Made by a program: the position numbers and the translations under genes. The notes under the pieces were generated by a model, which was not told the DNA's origin, did no database searches, and saw only the letters and a program-made list of their open reading frames with translations. From positions 558,001 through 622,000 of the forward strand of contig QNQO01006987.1 in NCBI GenBank assembly GCA_003290165.1: 64,000 nucleotides of DNA. Direction: 5' to 3'. The DNA is from Berberis thunbergii. Lineage: Eukaryota > Streptophyta > Magnoliopsida > Ranunculales > Berberidaceae. Shown here piece by piece: positions 24,231 to 37,439 of the stretch (its first letter is position 1; the number at the start of each line of letters is the position of its first letter).

Positions 24231-27200
24231 TCTCCCATTTGCACGTGATGAACTAGTCCAAAAAGAGAACAAATCTCTTCACTGCAACGTTCATACAAAT
24301 AAATAGGTTGTGCGAGCAACATATCTTACAAATCACGAGAGTTCACCACTATATAATTGTTAGTATACATAGCAGTTCTAATGAATAGAAAAAATATGCA
24401 GTACCCCAAACCCATTCAGTAACATTTAAAAACTTTTTTGATCTCTCAATGAATATATCACTGTAATGGTTTTTTGTATTTACAATTATGTAAACACATA
24501 GTAAACATAATTGGTTGACCTGTGAATACTTCAAAATGATGCATTCAATGTGGTCTTCCTTTATCTTTGAATCCTTTGATCCCAGTTTGATTGCTTTTCT
24601 AGAGATGCCCATTTAGGCCGAATCATTCGTGACCATTAGGAGAATTCTAAGATAGCATACATCAAACTCAAACCTCAAGAAACAAGTGGAAGTCATAAGT
24701 ACATAACGAGGAGGAGAGATCAATAATACCTCGTTACTCTTATGGTCGTTATTTTGCACATGTGGTATGAAAATAAATGCTATGGTATTTTCTCCTTTTT
24801 CATGGAGCGTATGTCCCTCATTATAAATACCATACAGGTGATAGTTTAGATACACTCAGAATCCAACTTAAGTCCACCATTCTACTCTTTATTTTATCAC
24901 AAAGCAAGATTTTCACCTGACATTAAGACGGATAAGATGAATCGTGGAGTTATTCATCTTCGATCACAAAGATTTTGAACATAGCGACCTGAGGACTTCA
25001 TCTTGATCCTTAATCAAGGCGATATTCATTTAAAGCTTGAACTCTTATATTGCTTAAACCGTCTCATCTCTATAAATCATACATTCATAGAGGCGATTGC
25101 CTATGTGAGAAGGCCAATCAAACTGCCTGACATACCTTTTATATCATGCACTAAGCATGTATGATCATGTGTGTATGCTTTCAATTTTTTTTGGTAATAT
25201 TAGGCATCAACTGAATAACAAACTTACTATTATTCCTATGTGAATGTTACATAAAAAATGCATTGATTGTTCATATTTGAAAATCATTCATCAATATCTA
25301 CGCAACCCTAGAGATCATACATGACCTTCAAATACATATCTGGGAATCGGTTTTGTAAATGGATATGCTACCATTCTATGCGCAGATATATAATTTACAT
25401 TCACTCTTTTCCGTGCAACCAAGTCCTTAACAAAATTGTATTTGGTATCTATATGTTTGGTCAAACAGTGATACTTGGGATTTTTTGTGAAAGCTATAGC
25501 TATCTGGTTATCACAGTTCACTAAGATTGTGTTTGCAACATCTTTCTTAGCCCCTAAGTGATTGAAAAATCTCTTAAGCCAAACAACCTCTTGTACTACA
25601 GCTGATAATGCCAAATACTCAACTTCCATTGTGGATAGGGCTACACATGTTTGTTTCTTACTTCTCCAAGAAATGACACCATTATTCAGTAAGAAAGCAT
25701 AACCAGAGGTAATTTTTCATTCATCTAAATCTCTTCCACCATTAGCATCAATATAGCTTTCAAGATGTAGATTCTTTCATTCATAACACAATGTGTAATT
25801 CACAGTACCATTTAGATACCTCAAAATCCTCTTGACCGCTTTCCAATGAACTTGATATCTGCTTACCAATGCAACTGCAAAACAGATATTTGGCCTTCTA
25901 CACATCATAACGTACATAAAGGCTTCTAATTGCACTAGAATAAGGAACCTTTTTCATTTGATCCAAATGGAGTCTTAGGGCATAACTTCTTGCTCAGCCT
26001 CCACCTTTTGTGATAGGAGTGTCAATGGGTTCACATTTCTACATATTAAATCTTTCAAGAATCCTTTTTATGTAAGGTTCTTGTGAAAGAGTTAACAATC
26101 TCTTTGATCGATCTCGCTCAATTTTGACACCATGTATATATGCAGCTTCACACATGTCCATCATTTCAAATGTTGATGATAACCAACTCTTAATGGCTAT
26201 CACAAACTTCTTATCATTTTCGGCTAATAGTATATCATCTACATATAGTGACAAGATCACAAACTTTTCATCGGATCTTTTAACATATACACAGTGGTCC
26301 TCATCAATCATGTTAAAATCAAAAGACTTTAAGGATTAATGTGAACATATATACCATTGTCTCGAAGACTGTTTTTGATCATAAATTGATCTTAAGAGCC
26401 TGCACACTTTGTGTTCTTCGCCTTTCTTTACGAAACCTATAGGTTGTTCCATATAGATTTCTTCTTGCTATTCTATATTGAGAAAAACAGTCTTTACATC
26501 GATTTGATGTAATTCAAGATCCATACTTGCCATTATAGCCAGAATAAGGCGAATAGAGGTAAATCTCACAACTGGAGAAATTTTTCTTCGTAATCAATTT
26601 CCTCTTGTCGAGTGTACCCCTTTGCTACAAGTCAAGCCTTATATTTTTCAAATTTTTCGTCAGCTTTACGCTTAATCTTGAGAACCTATTTGTTCCCAAT
26701 TGCTTTTCGTCCATCTGGAAGATCAACCAATTTCCAAACTTGGTTTGATTTCATTGACTCCATTTCTTCTTCCATTGCATTTATCCATTGTTCCTTTTGC
26801 AGGGCATGAAAAAGCCCCCCAACCATTTTTTGTTCATCGTCTTCTTGTGGGGCTACTATAAAAGCCTCACCTTCGATTTCAAAATAACGACGGGGAATAT
26901 GTCCACGACTACCACGTCGTAGTTGATTTTCTTGTGAAACAAATTCACTATTATTTGTTTGGCTCCCACTCGGATCAGATGACCTAGTTGAATTATCTAA
27001 TGGATTGACCAATTGGTTTTGCGAAAGCAACTCATCTGAATCCGCCAGTTTGAAGAGAGTTAAATCATGGCTTAACTCGCCCTTGCTTGGAAATTCTATT
27101 TCAAGAAACACGACATCTCGTGATTCAAATTCAGTTACATTACCACTTGCTTGTTCCCCAATAAATACATATCCTTTAGAGTGTTCAGAGTATCTTATAA

Positions 27201-28575
27201 ATATATTATTTTTACCTCTAGGACCCAATTTTTCAAATTGATGGGAAGTATTGTGAACATAAGAAACACAACCCGAAGATCTTAAATTAGAAATATCGGG
27301 TCTGCGACCCGTCAATAATTCATAAGGAGTCGTCGTAACTGATTTGGAGGGCACTAGGTTAAGTACATGGACACCAGTAAGCAAATCATCACCCCAAAAC
27401 GTAATCGGCAAATTTGCTCGTGCCATGATTGACCTAACCATCTTAAGAAGGGTTCTGTTTCTCCTCTCCGCAACACCATTTTGTTGTGGAGTCCTTAGAA
27501 TAGTTAGTTGCCTATCTATTCCCTTTTTCACTACATATAATTTTGAATTCATCAGATAGATATTCATGTCCTTGATCAATTCTCAACATTTTTTATTTTC
27601 TTGTCTAATTGATTTTCTACCAAATTCACATAGTGTTTGAAGCAATCTAAAGCTTCTGACTTATGAGATATCAAATAGATATGACCAAATCGAGTGTAAT
27701 CATTTATATATAAAAGTGATAAAATATACAAACCCATCTCTAGCCCTAATATTCATCGGACCGCAAATATCAGAATGAATTAACTGCAATGAAATTGTAG
27801 CTCTTGTTCCTTTGCCAATGGTTTACGTGCCATTTTTTCAGCACAATATTCACATATTGATAGATTGACTTTCCTAGTTAGGCCCAATAAGCCCTATTTT
27901 GCCAATCTATGCATTCTCTATTGGTTAATATGGCTTAGTCTAGTATGCCAAACATCTACATTATCATCTAAATTATTTGAAGTAGATGCCATTAAGGAAA
28001 AACAAACATTGATAGAACTACTAACATAGTCAATATCTAGAATCATAAAACCATCAAGTAAATATCCAAAACTGTTAAACTTTGTTCCATGGAACACATT
28101 CACACTAGTACCATGAAAGTTTAAAGAGTAACCTAAATTAAGCAAATCTACCACATAGACCAAATTTTGTCGAATTTCAGGAGCATATAAAACATCATGT
28201 GGAATGAGGGTTCAACTACCACGAAAACTCAACTTGCAATGCTGATTCCTCTAACTTTCACCCTCAAATTATTTTCCACATATATCCATCTCACTCCTGG
28301 TGAGATTTGATGATATTCCACGAAAGAATTGCGGTCTTTAGCTATGTGGTCTGTGGCGCCTGAGTCTATGGTCCACAAAGGATGAGATTCAGTTAGAAAT
28401 ACATAACTTGATACATACGCAACACTAAAGTTTGCATTAAGGGTTTTACCTTTTTTGGCTAATGACAATCACGAGCATAATGATTCTTTTTGCCACAGTT
28501 GAAGCATTTCACTATTGACTTGCTTTTCTTCTTGAAATGACTTTTTCCCTTCTGTTTATCTGGTTGCTTATTGTT

Positions 28576-28578
<3 letters not shown>

Positions 28579-28623
<45 letters not shown>
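28579..28623. repeat. 45-nt poly-T run inside copia gag
   Basis: Uninterrupted T run, read as poly-lysine in the antisense gag frame just before the zinc knuckle. It is probably slippage expansion of a Lys-rich stretch. Confidence 0.95.
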
Positions 28624-28627
<4 letters not shown>

Positions 28628-28863
28628 CTGAACGACTCCCTTACCTCTTCCTCTATACCCACCATGAAATTTTCTTTTGGAGCTTGAACCTCCATGTGGA
28701 CTAGAATCAGCCATATACACATCTGTATTTGGCCTAGTCGCTTCAATGTGATCACTTCTAGTTTCAAATGATGTGCATTGTCATTTATTGTTTTGATGCT
28801 TTCATTGTGGGTTAGGTGCACCTTCATGTGCTCCCAGTTATGAGGTAAGGATCTAATAACAGC

Positions 28864-29901
28864 TAGGTACGACATCCCATCCCGCGATCCCGATCCCATC
28901 CCGATTTTTCTGGGTCTTAATGGGATTGAATAATTTCATCTCGATCCCGTCCCGTCCCGATCTAGAATGGGATGGGATGAAGATTTTCAATCCCGCCAAT
29001 CCCGTCTCGTCCCGAGCTAATTTTTTAATATTTATTATTAATATTTTATTTATTTATTTTTATTCATATAAACTTAAAGATGACTGACAGAAACTCATGA
29101 TGTTTGCATTTGAATCCTTTCTGGGATCTTCATCTTTTGATGTTCAAGATTGCATTTGAATTTCATTTATTTTATTTTGGATTTTATATATTATGTAATA
29201 TCGATTTAGACTATATATGAGTGTCTCTTGAGGCTATTATTTCTGGGTTTATCTGAAGTTTCAAGGAGAAAACAAAAGCAAATTGAACTCTCCCAAACAT
29301 CCCAACTAGATTAGCACTTGAGGGAGGTTTGCAATCAATCACGTGCTCGTTACGTATACAATGTTATAAGCATCTTGAGATTAGCACTTGAGGGAGGTTT
29401 GCAATCAATCACGTGCTCGTTACATATACAATGTTATAAGCATCTTGAGAGACATATTCAGACATGTCTTTTTTATCCATTAATAATTTGGTTTAAGACT
29501 AAAGCCTGCTAGATAATATGCTACTCACCCTCAGGCAATAGGAGTTATCTTGTAGTGTTAGAGAACGTATATTCAAGAGCTGATCTGGTTTACGAGACCT
29601 TGGGTTTTCCATGGGGTCGCCTCTATATTGGTGGGTATTTCACTGCTTAGGTGTTATCCATAACTATTTCCAGATCCCTGCAATTTGCTTGTAGGTTTAA
29701 GAAAGTTATTTTTCACGTTCTTATATTATGATAATCTTCGCAGCAGTCACAGGCAGCACGTTGATCCCGTCCCATCCCGAACCGGTTTGGGATGGGACGA
29801 GGTCGGGGTTTTTCCCATCCCGTCCTGTCCTGATCCCGTATGAAGGGGATGGGATAGGGATGGGTATATCTCGTCCCATCCCGTCCCGTGCCCACCCCTA
29901 C
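28864..29901. mobile_element. Insertion in copia gag, hAT-like (TAGGGGTGGGCACGGGACGGG terminus)
   Basis: Removing 28864-29901 restores the gag reading VQAVIRS across the site. The right end, read inward on the minus strand, is TAGGGGTGGGCACGGGACGGG. Both sides carry clusters of GATCCCGTCCC/GGGATGGGA words typical of hAT subterminal regions. The left end is eroded (TAGGTACGACATCCC), and no 8-bp duplication is visible: at most 1-2 bp are shared. It contains no coding sequence and includes a 70-bp tandem duplication. Confidence 0.65.
29309..29450. repeat. 70-bp tandem duplication
   Basis: TTAGCACTTGAGGGAGG starts at 29311 and again at 29381. The two 70-bp units differ at about one base. Confidence 0.95.
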
Positions 29902-31266
29902 TTGCACCTGTTGTTCATCAGTTAACATGTGACCAGGCTTTTTCAACTCATTAATCATGTTCGACATCTGACTCATATGTTGTCTCATATTATGGTTCGG
30001 GTATTTCTTGTAGGTGTCAAACTTGATTGTGAGTTGCCTTTGCTTAGTAACAGAGGTTCCACCAAACTTCTCTTTTAAAGCTGTCCACATGTCTTTGGAT
30101 TTCTCATATTTGCGAAAATCTCGCATGATATCATTTTCCATACTATTTGGCAATGAAAATTTTCTTTTTCTAGGCATTGTAAGCCTCTCTATCCCTTCGA
30201 TGTTGGACAGAGTTGCCTTCCTCAAGCTCTTCCATGGTGTGGTTAAGAGCTTCCAAAGACTCTTGTTCTTCCAATACTTATTGGATTTTCATGTTCCAAA
30301 TATCATAGTTATCGTCATTCAATATCTCACCTTTGTTCAATTCGGCGATGGTGTTCTTAGAAGCAGATGCCATGGTCAAGGTTTGTGTCTATATAAGATA
30401 TGTGCACGTATATTAAAGCCTAGTATTACACATCTATTTTTTTTTTTATTTATTTTGTTGTCACAAAAAAATACCAAAATAATGATAATTCACGTAAGAT
30501 GTAGAGTCGAAAGTTCAATCTGTTCCCAATCATCATCTACTTCTCTTATGCGTAATTATCACTAGCTTAGTCTCATTTGTGCAAAATATCTATTCTTAAG
30601 TTAATTTCATTTTACCTTAGAACTCCCACTAAAAAAATAACATCATCATTCATAAAAACAAAAACTTTTATTTATATGGACACAAATGTACAATATGTTC
30701 AAATACGTCTTTGCCTTCTTGGTATGGTTTCATCTATTTCTTGAAGAATTGACCAAAACACAATTGATGGTAACCACGGAACACTAAGGTTAACACGTAT
30801 ACCATAGCTAGAGTAAGTTCAATGAGAGAACACATGTTCGTGAGACTTGCCTTCTCAAATATTCATTTACAAAACTCTTGACTAGATATGTTTTGTTTGA
30901 ATTACTTAAGTTCCATATGTTATCTAAAACACCTTGCTAATATCTCGTTAGGGTAGTTCTTAGAGCAAGAAAATGATTCTCTTGGTCCAAAATGTTTCCA
31001 TGAAAGATGACTTATTGTATCATATTGTTCATTATTTTGACATGCTCAGTCATGTTAAAATTGTTGGATTACATCCTATATTCCGCCAATAGTGTGTCCA
31101 TTTTTCTTGATCATACTCTTTGTACCTTTGTCCATATGACAATAGGGGTTCGTATCATTGTAACCATTTCCCCTAACAAATATGAAAAAATTTACAATGT
31201 CAGGGAAATTTTTTTATTAGATATAGGTACCAATTTAATGATACAATGTGGACTCACTATCCATAT

Positions 31267-32054
31267 CAGGGGCGGATGTATGTGTTGGATAAGGGGGTCA
31301 ATTGTCCCCCTTATATTTTTGAAAAATCTCATTAAGTTACTTGTATGTTTTATCTCGCCCCCCTTTAAAATTTTAGATTGCCTCTCTTTATATACAATCT
31401 TGACTATTACCTTCAGATCATTTTAAAATAAAGAGTTTTGTTTTCTATTTTTTAAACTCCACATTCACCAATCCCAATCCTACTCCATCTCTTTCTCTTT
31501 TTTTTAATCTATCTCTTTCCTTTTCTAATTCCCATCTATTCACCGACCATCTCTCTTTTTCTTTTTTTAATTTCTCTTTATTTTAATTCCCACCATTAAT
31601 TGAGTTGGGGACCGGGGGAAGGGAAATTATACATTTTAAAGATTTTTTTATTCTATCTATTTAATCTCTTTATTTTAAATTAAACAATTATAAATTTAAG
31701 ATTTTAAAAGTTGTTGTTTGTCTGTGTCGTCTGAGCTAGCCCAAAAGGAGAAAACTCTCAATCCAATCTAGTCCAAAGAATAGACACTACCTAGGCTACT
31801 GCTGCTACTACTACTTGGACTTAGATTGTACTGTTATGTTTGCCACAACGCCAAAAGGTTAGAAAGAAAGAAGATGTATGTTTCTCGCCAACTCTCATCT
31901 TATACCACCATGCTTAATTCTGTTTTCTCCAATTAAAAAGGTAAGCTCTTGATTTGCTAGCTATAGTTGAATTAATCATGCCATGTATATTTGTCTAGTT
32001 GAATAGTTGTGTATTGTTTGCCCCCCTTTGTCTGTAATCCTAAATCTGCCCATG
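31267..32054. mobile_element. Non-autonomous hAT element A2, nested in the copia region
   Basis: The termini are CAGGGGCGGATG at 31267 and TCTGCCCATG at 32054, with an exact 8-bp duplication ATCCATAT on both sides (31259-31266 and 32055-32062). The body matches the inverse of element A1 (14474-15755) over the GTGTTGGATAAGGGGG terminus, the CCAATCCCAATCCTACTC block and the AGTTGACTCTCATC-like block. At 788 bp it is an internal-deletion relative of A1. Confidence 0.9.
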
Positions 32055-33084
32055 ATCCATATAGACACAAAAGTCTATGCTACCTTTATAAATGATTAAA
32101 AAAACACTTTGAAAAAAAATTTTGAATTATCAAATTGGGGTTTTTTGGTCACTGGCCTTAAAAAATAAAAAAACAATTCATGGCCCAAACAAAAATTTAA
32201 AGCAAAAAAAAAAAATGAAACCTAAATATTCTTTTATGGGCCATAAAAGATTACAAGACATTTATCATTGTTGGGCTTAGGGTTTAGATTTATAAAACCC
32301 ATAGGCCCAAAAAATCGTCGAGGCCCAAATAAAATCTGGAACAAAATTGTTTTTTTTTTGTTTTATCACGTGGGTTTCCCAAAAAAATGTCTTTCATCTT
32401 CTCTTTTTGAGAAGTTTGACTCATTGGGTTTAACAAAACAAAAAAAAGATCACATGTGTTTAAAAAATCTATCATATCTACTTTGAGAGTCTTCGACTCA
32501 TTGATTTTCATTATTTTCCTTCTTCTACACATACCCCCCCTCCCTCTTATGGGTTCTTAAGAAAAGAAACAGATGGTCTATTACTTCTTCTCAAGCGAAA
32601 AAATAGAGATCTCAAGAAAATCAAAGAGAGACCCATTTGGGTTGCTTGGCGAGTTGTTTGGGTTCATATCCCAGCATCCCCACAAGAAACGAAACAGATG
32701 GTTATCAAGAAAAGACACAGCCGGTCTCTTTCTTTTTCTTCTCAAGGGAAGAAACATATATCTCCAGAGAATCAAGTTCGACACTCCCGTCATGGACTTT
32801 GTTTAAGCCTTACGATTGTTCTTAAAACTATCCTCAAGAACGCCGATTTACTTTTGGAGAGATACGAGTATGCTTATTTGATTTTCTAGTTTTAAATCCA
32901 AAAACGAATTCATGGGTTGTATTGTGTTCTTTGAGTAATTAGAATAGGCTTTTTATTTAAACGAAATAGATGTGGGATTTGCAATTTGCCATACAAATAA
33001 AGTCAAAAGCAACAGTTATGCAAAATTTCAAAAATTACTGATTTGCAATTCATTTTTCAATACGATTTGTAAATGAAATTATAA

Positions 33085-33398
33085 AGCATAAGAATTTAAT
33101 GAAATTATCCAGGAAAGTTATGGATTTGCGGAATCTCCAAAGTTGTAGAAATGTATTGCGAAGATATGGGTCAAAGACAAAATCATGTAGAAATGTTCAC
33201 AGCCTAAGAATCAAACAATTGCAGTGTTCTTTCTTTCAAAGAAAAGAAGGGAATAAACTATTGGGAGTTCTATTCTTTTCATCCTCAAAACCACTTCTCC
33301 GTTGTCTTTTGATTCACATTGCTTAACTGCTATGAGTAGTTATCTGTCACGTAGATGAAAACTGTCGAAACAGTTTTATCACGTACATAATACCAACA
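33085..33398 (-). repeat. Copia 5' LTR (probable)
   Basis: Counterpart of 23908-24230. It ends CCAACA at 33398. Confidence 0.6.
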
Positions 33399-35480
33399 TT
33401 AGCAGGGGAAAGGAAATGAGATATATATGCAGTTGATGTGTGGAGGCTCTGTTGAGTGCGAAGTTGGATAATGTAGGCTAGCTAATTGCGTCAATGTAAA
33501 GATCTTTTATGTTTATACACAATTGAAGAAAAAAAATATAGGAGATTGTGAACCAAGTCTGTGACATGTGATTGACTCCTTAGCAAGCCATTGCTCTAAA
33601 TTCCATATTTTAAGAGAACTTAGCTCATGAATTTCAAACATAAATATATACATTTATTTGTTATTGGGCCACGCTACTTACATCATTCGATAGGTTATTC
33701 GTAATTGGATAACTTTTGTATGGTCGCGTGTGAAATCCTTGAAAAAATTTATATTACCAACTAAATACATCAAAGTAATATAAAAACGAAAAGTGTTCTA
33801 ATAATATTTATTGAATAATGTCAATGGTGTGGCCCAAGAACAAATGATGTTGTGCATTTAGCTTTGCTAATGATTAGGACTTTGAGTAATGATCTCTTGA
33901 GTTTGATTCTTTTCCTAATGATCATATTTTTTTAGGGGCATCAAATCAAAATGCTAGAAAAAAGTAATAAAATAAAATTGGAAATTGGTTTCGAGAGTGG
34001 CATTTGGTATAGTACCAATTTATTTCCATTGTATTAACTGTTAATCAAAATGTTTACTTTCCATAATACACACTTATAAGGGAAGTGAAGTACTTAAAAC
34101 TATTGAATTTTTACCCTGCCAGCGTGGGTGCTTTGGAATCATCTTAAATTAGGTTTTCAAAGTTTATATTTTATTTACTATTTTGCAAATTAGCCTAATT
34201 CATTCACTCTTACATGACATGAATTTATGGTATCAACTAACTGAGCACAATATTATTGTAACCTCTTTGAGAATTGTGTTTGTTCAACAACCCCAAGTAT
34301 CTCGATAACGAGAACGCTTTAGTGAATATCTATTAAATCTTAATAGAGATGAAGAGTTAAGCCTATTCATGATATAGGTCATTTAATAAAAGCTATTAGA
34401 ATCTTGGTACATGAAACCCGATGTTGAACACATGCATGAATCTATGTGGGGTTAAGTGGGGGCACTTGCCCTACTGATTTTTGAAGTTTTTTGAGTTATT
34501 TACAATTTGCCACTCTGTGGCACCGATGACGCTCCTGCCCCACCCATTCCTCTCTTTTTCTGTTCTCTACAATACTGACGATCCCGCCTCGCCCCTTTCT
34601 TCTTTTCTACCTACTCTCTCTATTTACTGCGAGACCGACAATCGCCTCACCTCCTCCTTTTTTCCTCCCCCTCTCTGATTGATTTATTTCTTTTTCCCAC
34701 CATCACCAGTCACCAACAACCCCAACCTCTCTTGTCTGTTTGAGGAGGAATTTTTTTTCTTAATATTTTCTCGATATGAATACATATATCAAGGTCTAGT
34801 TTGAAATTTTATTCATAGGATTTTTCTGGAGATACATGAAAAATTCGACCCATTAATTTTTTTTCTCAAGATACATGTTTGTATTTCGAGGTTCGTTTTT
34901 GGGTTATCGTTTGAAGGGCATTTTGGTGATCTACGTGAGCCTTTTGACAATCAACACAAGTTGACTGTTAATCTTGGGGGATACTACGGTAGAATTAATG
35001 CTGGGGGTAACCTCTAATTAGCTATTTTTATAGGGGACAAATCGCAAATAACCCAATTTTTTGTAAATATATAATTTTACATTTGAAATTAATTTATGCC
35101 CCTTAACTTTATATACCAATTTGATTTGTCTCCCATATATTCTGCTCTTACTAAGTAGCTTGTTGATTCATTTTCTTCCCCATAGATGGAGTTTTGTTTA
35201 GTAATTGGTGTTTTGTATAGTTATTTATGTATTGTTCATTATGATTCATCACTCCACCCCCACTAAAAGTCATGGCTCCATGACCTGTTGAACACTTTGA
35301 CGAGTTTTGAGAATAGAGATAGGGTTGCGCACAAGTGAGTTCTAAGAATAGAACCAACTAATGAACAACTGATGTCTTACAAAGAAAGAACTAGGTGATG
35401 AAAACCATATGTATTTTGTGAAAGGATAGCTTTGAAAACACTTTAGAAAGTTGATGTCAGTCTTAATTTGACCAAATATT
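33399..35480. other. No recognisable gene
   Basis: AT-rich DNA with a pyrimidine-rich patch around 34540-34690. No frame has recognisable motifs. Confidence 0.5.
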
Positions 35481-35559
35481 AAATGAGCTAGCTTATTTTT
35501 TAAATTTCCTAAATATCACTTTTAGATTATGCAAGCAAGATTCTTAATAATGGATCTCA

Positions 35560-37040
35560 AACAATAAAGTGCACAAACATGAATAAGTGAAATAAAGAGA
35601 GAGTAAGAGAGAATACCACACAACACAATAATATAACGAGGTTCACTTAAATTGGAGTTTGATTGGCCTCAACTGGTTACTTCCTCGGCGGAAGGGCAAA
35701 TGCACGCCATAAGCTTCTATTACTATATGTATTTACACGGACCAAAGTACAAAGCTTGCTCCAAAGGAAAATTTTCTTTCGAAACTGCAACCACGACATG
35801 GTAAGGTCAAACCCATCAATAATAACACATTGAAAAGTGATAAACAACAATTAATTTTGGCTCTCTACAAATGTATCTCAAAATAGACATATAAGATAAA
35901 GTTTGATCTTAGTATCTAACTTCTTTATAAATCTATAATTGAGATATCTTACCCTTACAAATATGAAGGTTTGGGGTGTGAACAAAGGGGTGTGTCTCTC
36001 TAAAACATATATCTAAAACAAAGAAGTTTTTTTTTCTAGGTTAAGCTCACATATGAAACCCTAAAAATACTCTTTTTATTTCTTTCTTGAAGAATACTTA
36101 CAAAAGAGAAGAAAAGTATAAGAATTATCTTGAAGCTTCGAATAAAATAACTCTCAGAGGCTTGAAGAATATCTCTCTATGAATCTTGCCAAAGCTTTCC
36201 CTCAAATTTCCAAGTCTTACTCTCAAAGAATTGTTGCCTCTATTTATAGGCTGAAACTAAGGGGCCATAATCGACTATGTTGACCTTCAGTCACCAACAA
36301 GAGTCATAATGGCTAGTTCGTTTAGAACAACTATCTTTTCCACATAACATGGCTAATTATGACATAATCTATTTTTAGTTTTGAGTTTAGTTGCCCATTT
36401 TTTCAAGTTAGCCATGCCTTACCCAAGTTTTGGCTAGTCTTCTTTCACCCATTTTGGTCCACCTTTTTGAATTTCTTCAACTATCGCAGACTTTAGTCTT
36501 ATCGGAAATTTGACTTTAGTTGATTGATTTTCTAATTTTAACTTTGATCATCTAATGTTGACTTTGGTTTTTGGTTAAATTTGACTGGTGTTTATGATTT
36601 AAATGCTTGATTCATCGCCTTTTGTTGAGTTTGTTTTTAGTCACGACTAAATGATGTGATTTCCTTTTATCATTTGCAAACACAATATGTATTGCACATT
36701 TATACAATGTCGCTAAACGCTCAATGCTCAACCTAGATTGGTTTATAAATCTAAGTAATATTTGTTTTTGTTCTAATTCACAAAATAAAATTTTAATATA
36801 TGCATAATGACTAATACTTCAAGTCCTTGGACATGCACATATTGAAAGTGAGTAGAATACTCTAAAGTACTACTCAGGGGTGCCCTAAGAAATGATGAAC
36901 AAGACTAGAGGAGGTGAATAGTGTTTTTTGAAAACAATTTTCATTGAAAACTAATGCGGAAGATTGCAAAGGTTAGTAGGTTATTTAAGCCATAGAAACT
37001 CCATAGTCACAATAATGTCCTAGACCTTAGCATGGACAAA
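35560..37040 (-). repeat. LTR-like repeat, left part, interrupted by CACTA 2
   Basis: It shares with 48.6-51.4 kb the order ATAACGAGGTTC (35633), ...CTAGGTTAA.CACA..., then a minus-strand TATA box (TATAAATA near 36241-36249), then TTGACTTTG-rich sequence. A 'GAGGAGGTGAATAGTG...ATGCGGAAG' segment at about 36910-36965 precedes the CACTA 2 insertion and continues at 48647. I read it as LTR or LTR-proximal sequence of an old retrotransposon. Exact ends were not resolved. Confidence 0.45.
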
Positions 37041-37059
37041 CACTACACCAAAAATCCAG

Positions 37060-37375
37060 TTTAGCTACACCGAGATGGCCACGGTTCTAAACCGTTCGTT
37101 TATTTGCCACGGCCAAAAACCATGGCTATAATGACCAACGGCCTAAAACCGTGGCAAAAAAAAACTGGCCACGGCTGAAAACCATTGGTTTATTTGCCAC
37201 GGCTAAAAATCGTGGCTATAATGACCAACGGCTTAAACCGAGGCTAAAAAAATGGCCACGGCTCAAAACCGTTGGTGTATTTGCCACGGCAAAAAACCGT
37301 GGCTAAAAAAAATGGCCACGGCTCAAAACCGTGGCTATAATGAGCAACGGCTCAAAACTGTGGCTATACTAAAAG
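37060..37375. repeat. Left subterminal array of CACTA 2 (GCCACGG...CCGTGGC palindromes)
   Basis: About ten units resembling GGCCACGGCTCAAAACCGTG. Each pairs GCCACGG with CCGTGGC around a 5-8 base centre. The same unit fills 48275-48620 at the other end. Confidence 0.88.
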
Positions 37376-37439
37376 CGCTGGAAAAAAAATGGGCGGGCTT
37401 TTTGGCGCTCGATTCTTTCCTCTCTCCTTTTACGCGCTC

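Larger units (their letters stand above)
25315..30373 (-). pseudogene. Copia gag-pol polyprotein remains
   Basis: On the minus strand the frame starts with ATG at 30373 (MASASKNTIAELNKGE). Gag N-terminal sequence follows to about 29905. After an insertion, gag resumes (AVIRSLPHNWEH, about 28867) and reaches a CCHC knuckle CFNCGKKNHYARDC near 28500-28460. Protease shows WTIDSGATDHIA (about 28380-28340). Pre-integrase shows WHTRLSHIN (about 27930). The integrase core shows RTPQQNGVAERRNRTLL (about 27500). RT starts near 26750 and has its active-site LYVDDILLA near 26240-26210. RNase H is at 25629-25315 (KHIDTKYNFVKDLV). There are several stops and frameshifts, including a TAA after WNMKIQ in gag, and part of integrase and RT is unreadable. 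It cannot encode a full polyprotein. Confidence 0.9.
23908..33398 (-). mobile_element. Degenerate Ty1/copia LTR retrotransposon (minus strand) with nested insertions
   Basis: Direct repeats of about 310-325 bp at 23908-24230 and about 33085-33398 bracket copia genes that run leftwards in the order gag, protease, integrase, RT, RNase H, as in Ty1/copia. Each repeat starts TGTTGG on the minus strand. The left repeat is preceded on the minus strand by the polypurine stretch AAATGGGAGA, as expected at a 3' LTR. The primer binding site beside the right repeat is not recognisable and no 5-bp duplication was found, so outer limits are less certain than the coding core. About 1 kb lies between RNase H and the left LTR and about 2.7 kb between gag and the right LTR. 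Two later insertions (28864-29901 and 31267-32054) add about 1.8 kb. Confidence 0.7.

Noticed and set aside
24349..24855. Two minus-strand frames between RNase H and the left copia LTR, considered as an envelope-like ORF
   Set aside because: They are in separate frames, lack membrane-protein features beyond composition, and could equally be untranslated retrotransposon sequence.
32268..32890. Cluster of overlapping 62-80 codon frames on both strands
   Set aside because: The frames contradict one another and none has a recognisable domain. The sequence looks like a 5'-UTR-like fragment within the copia leader region.
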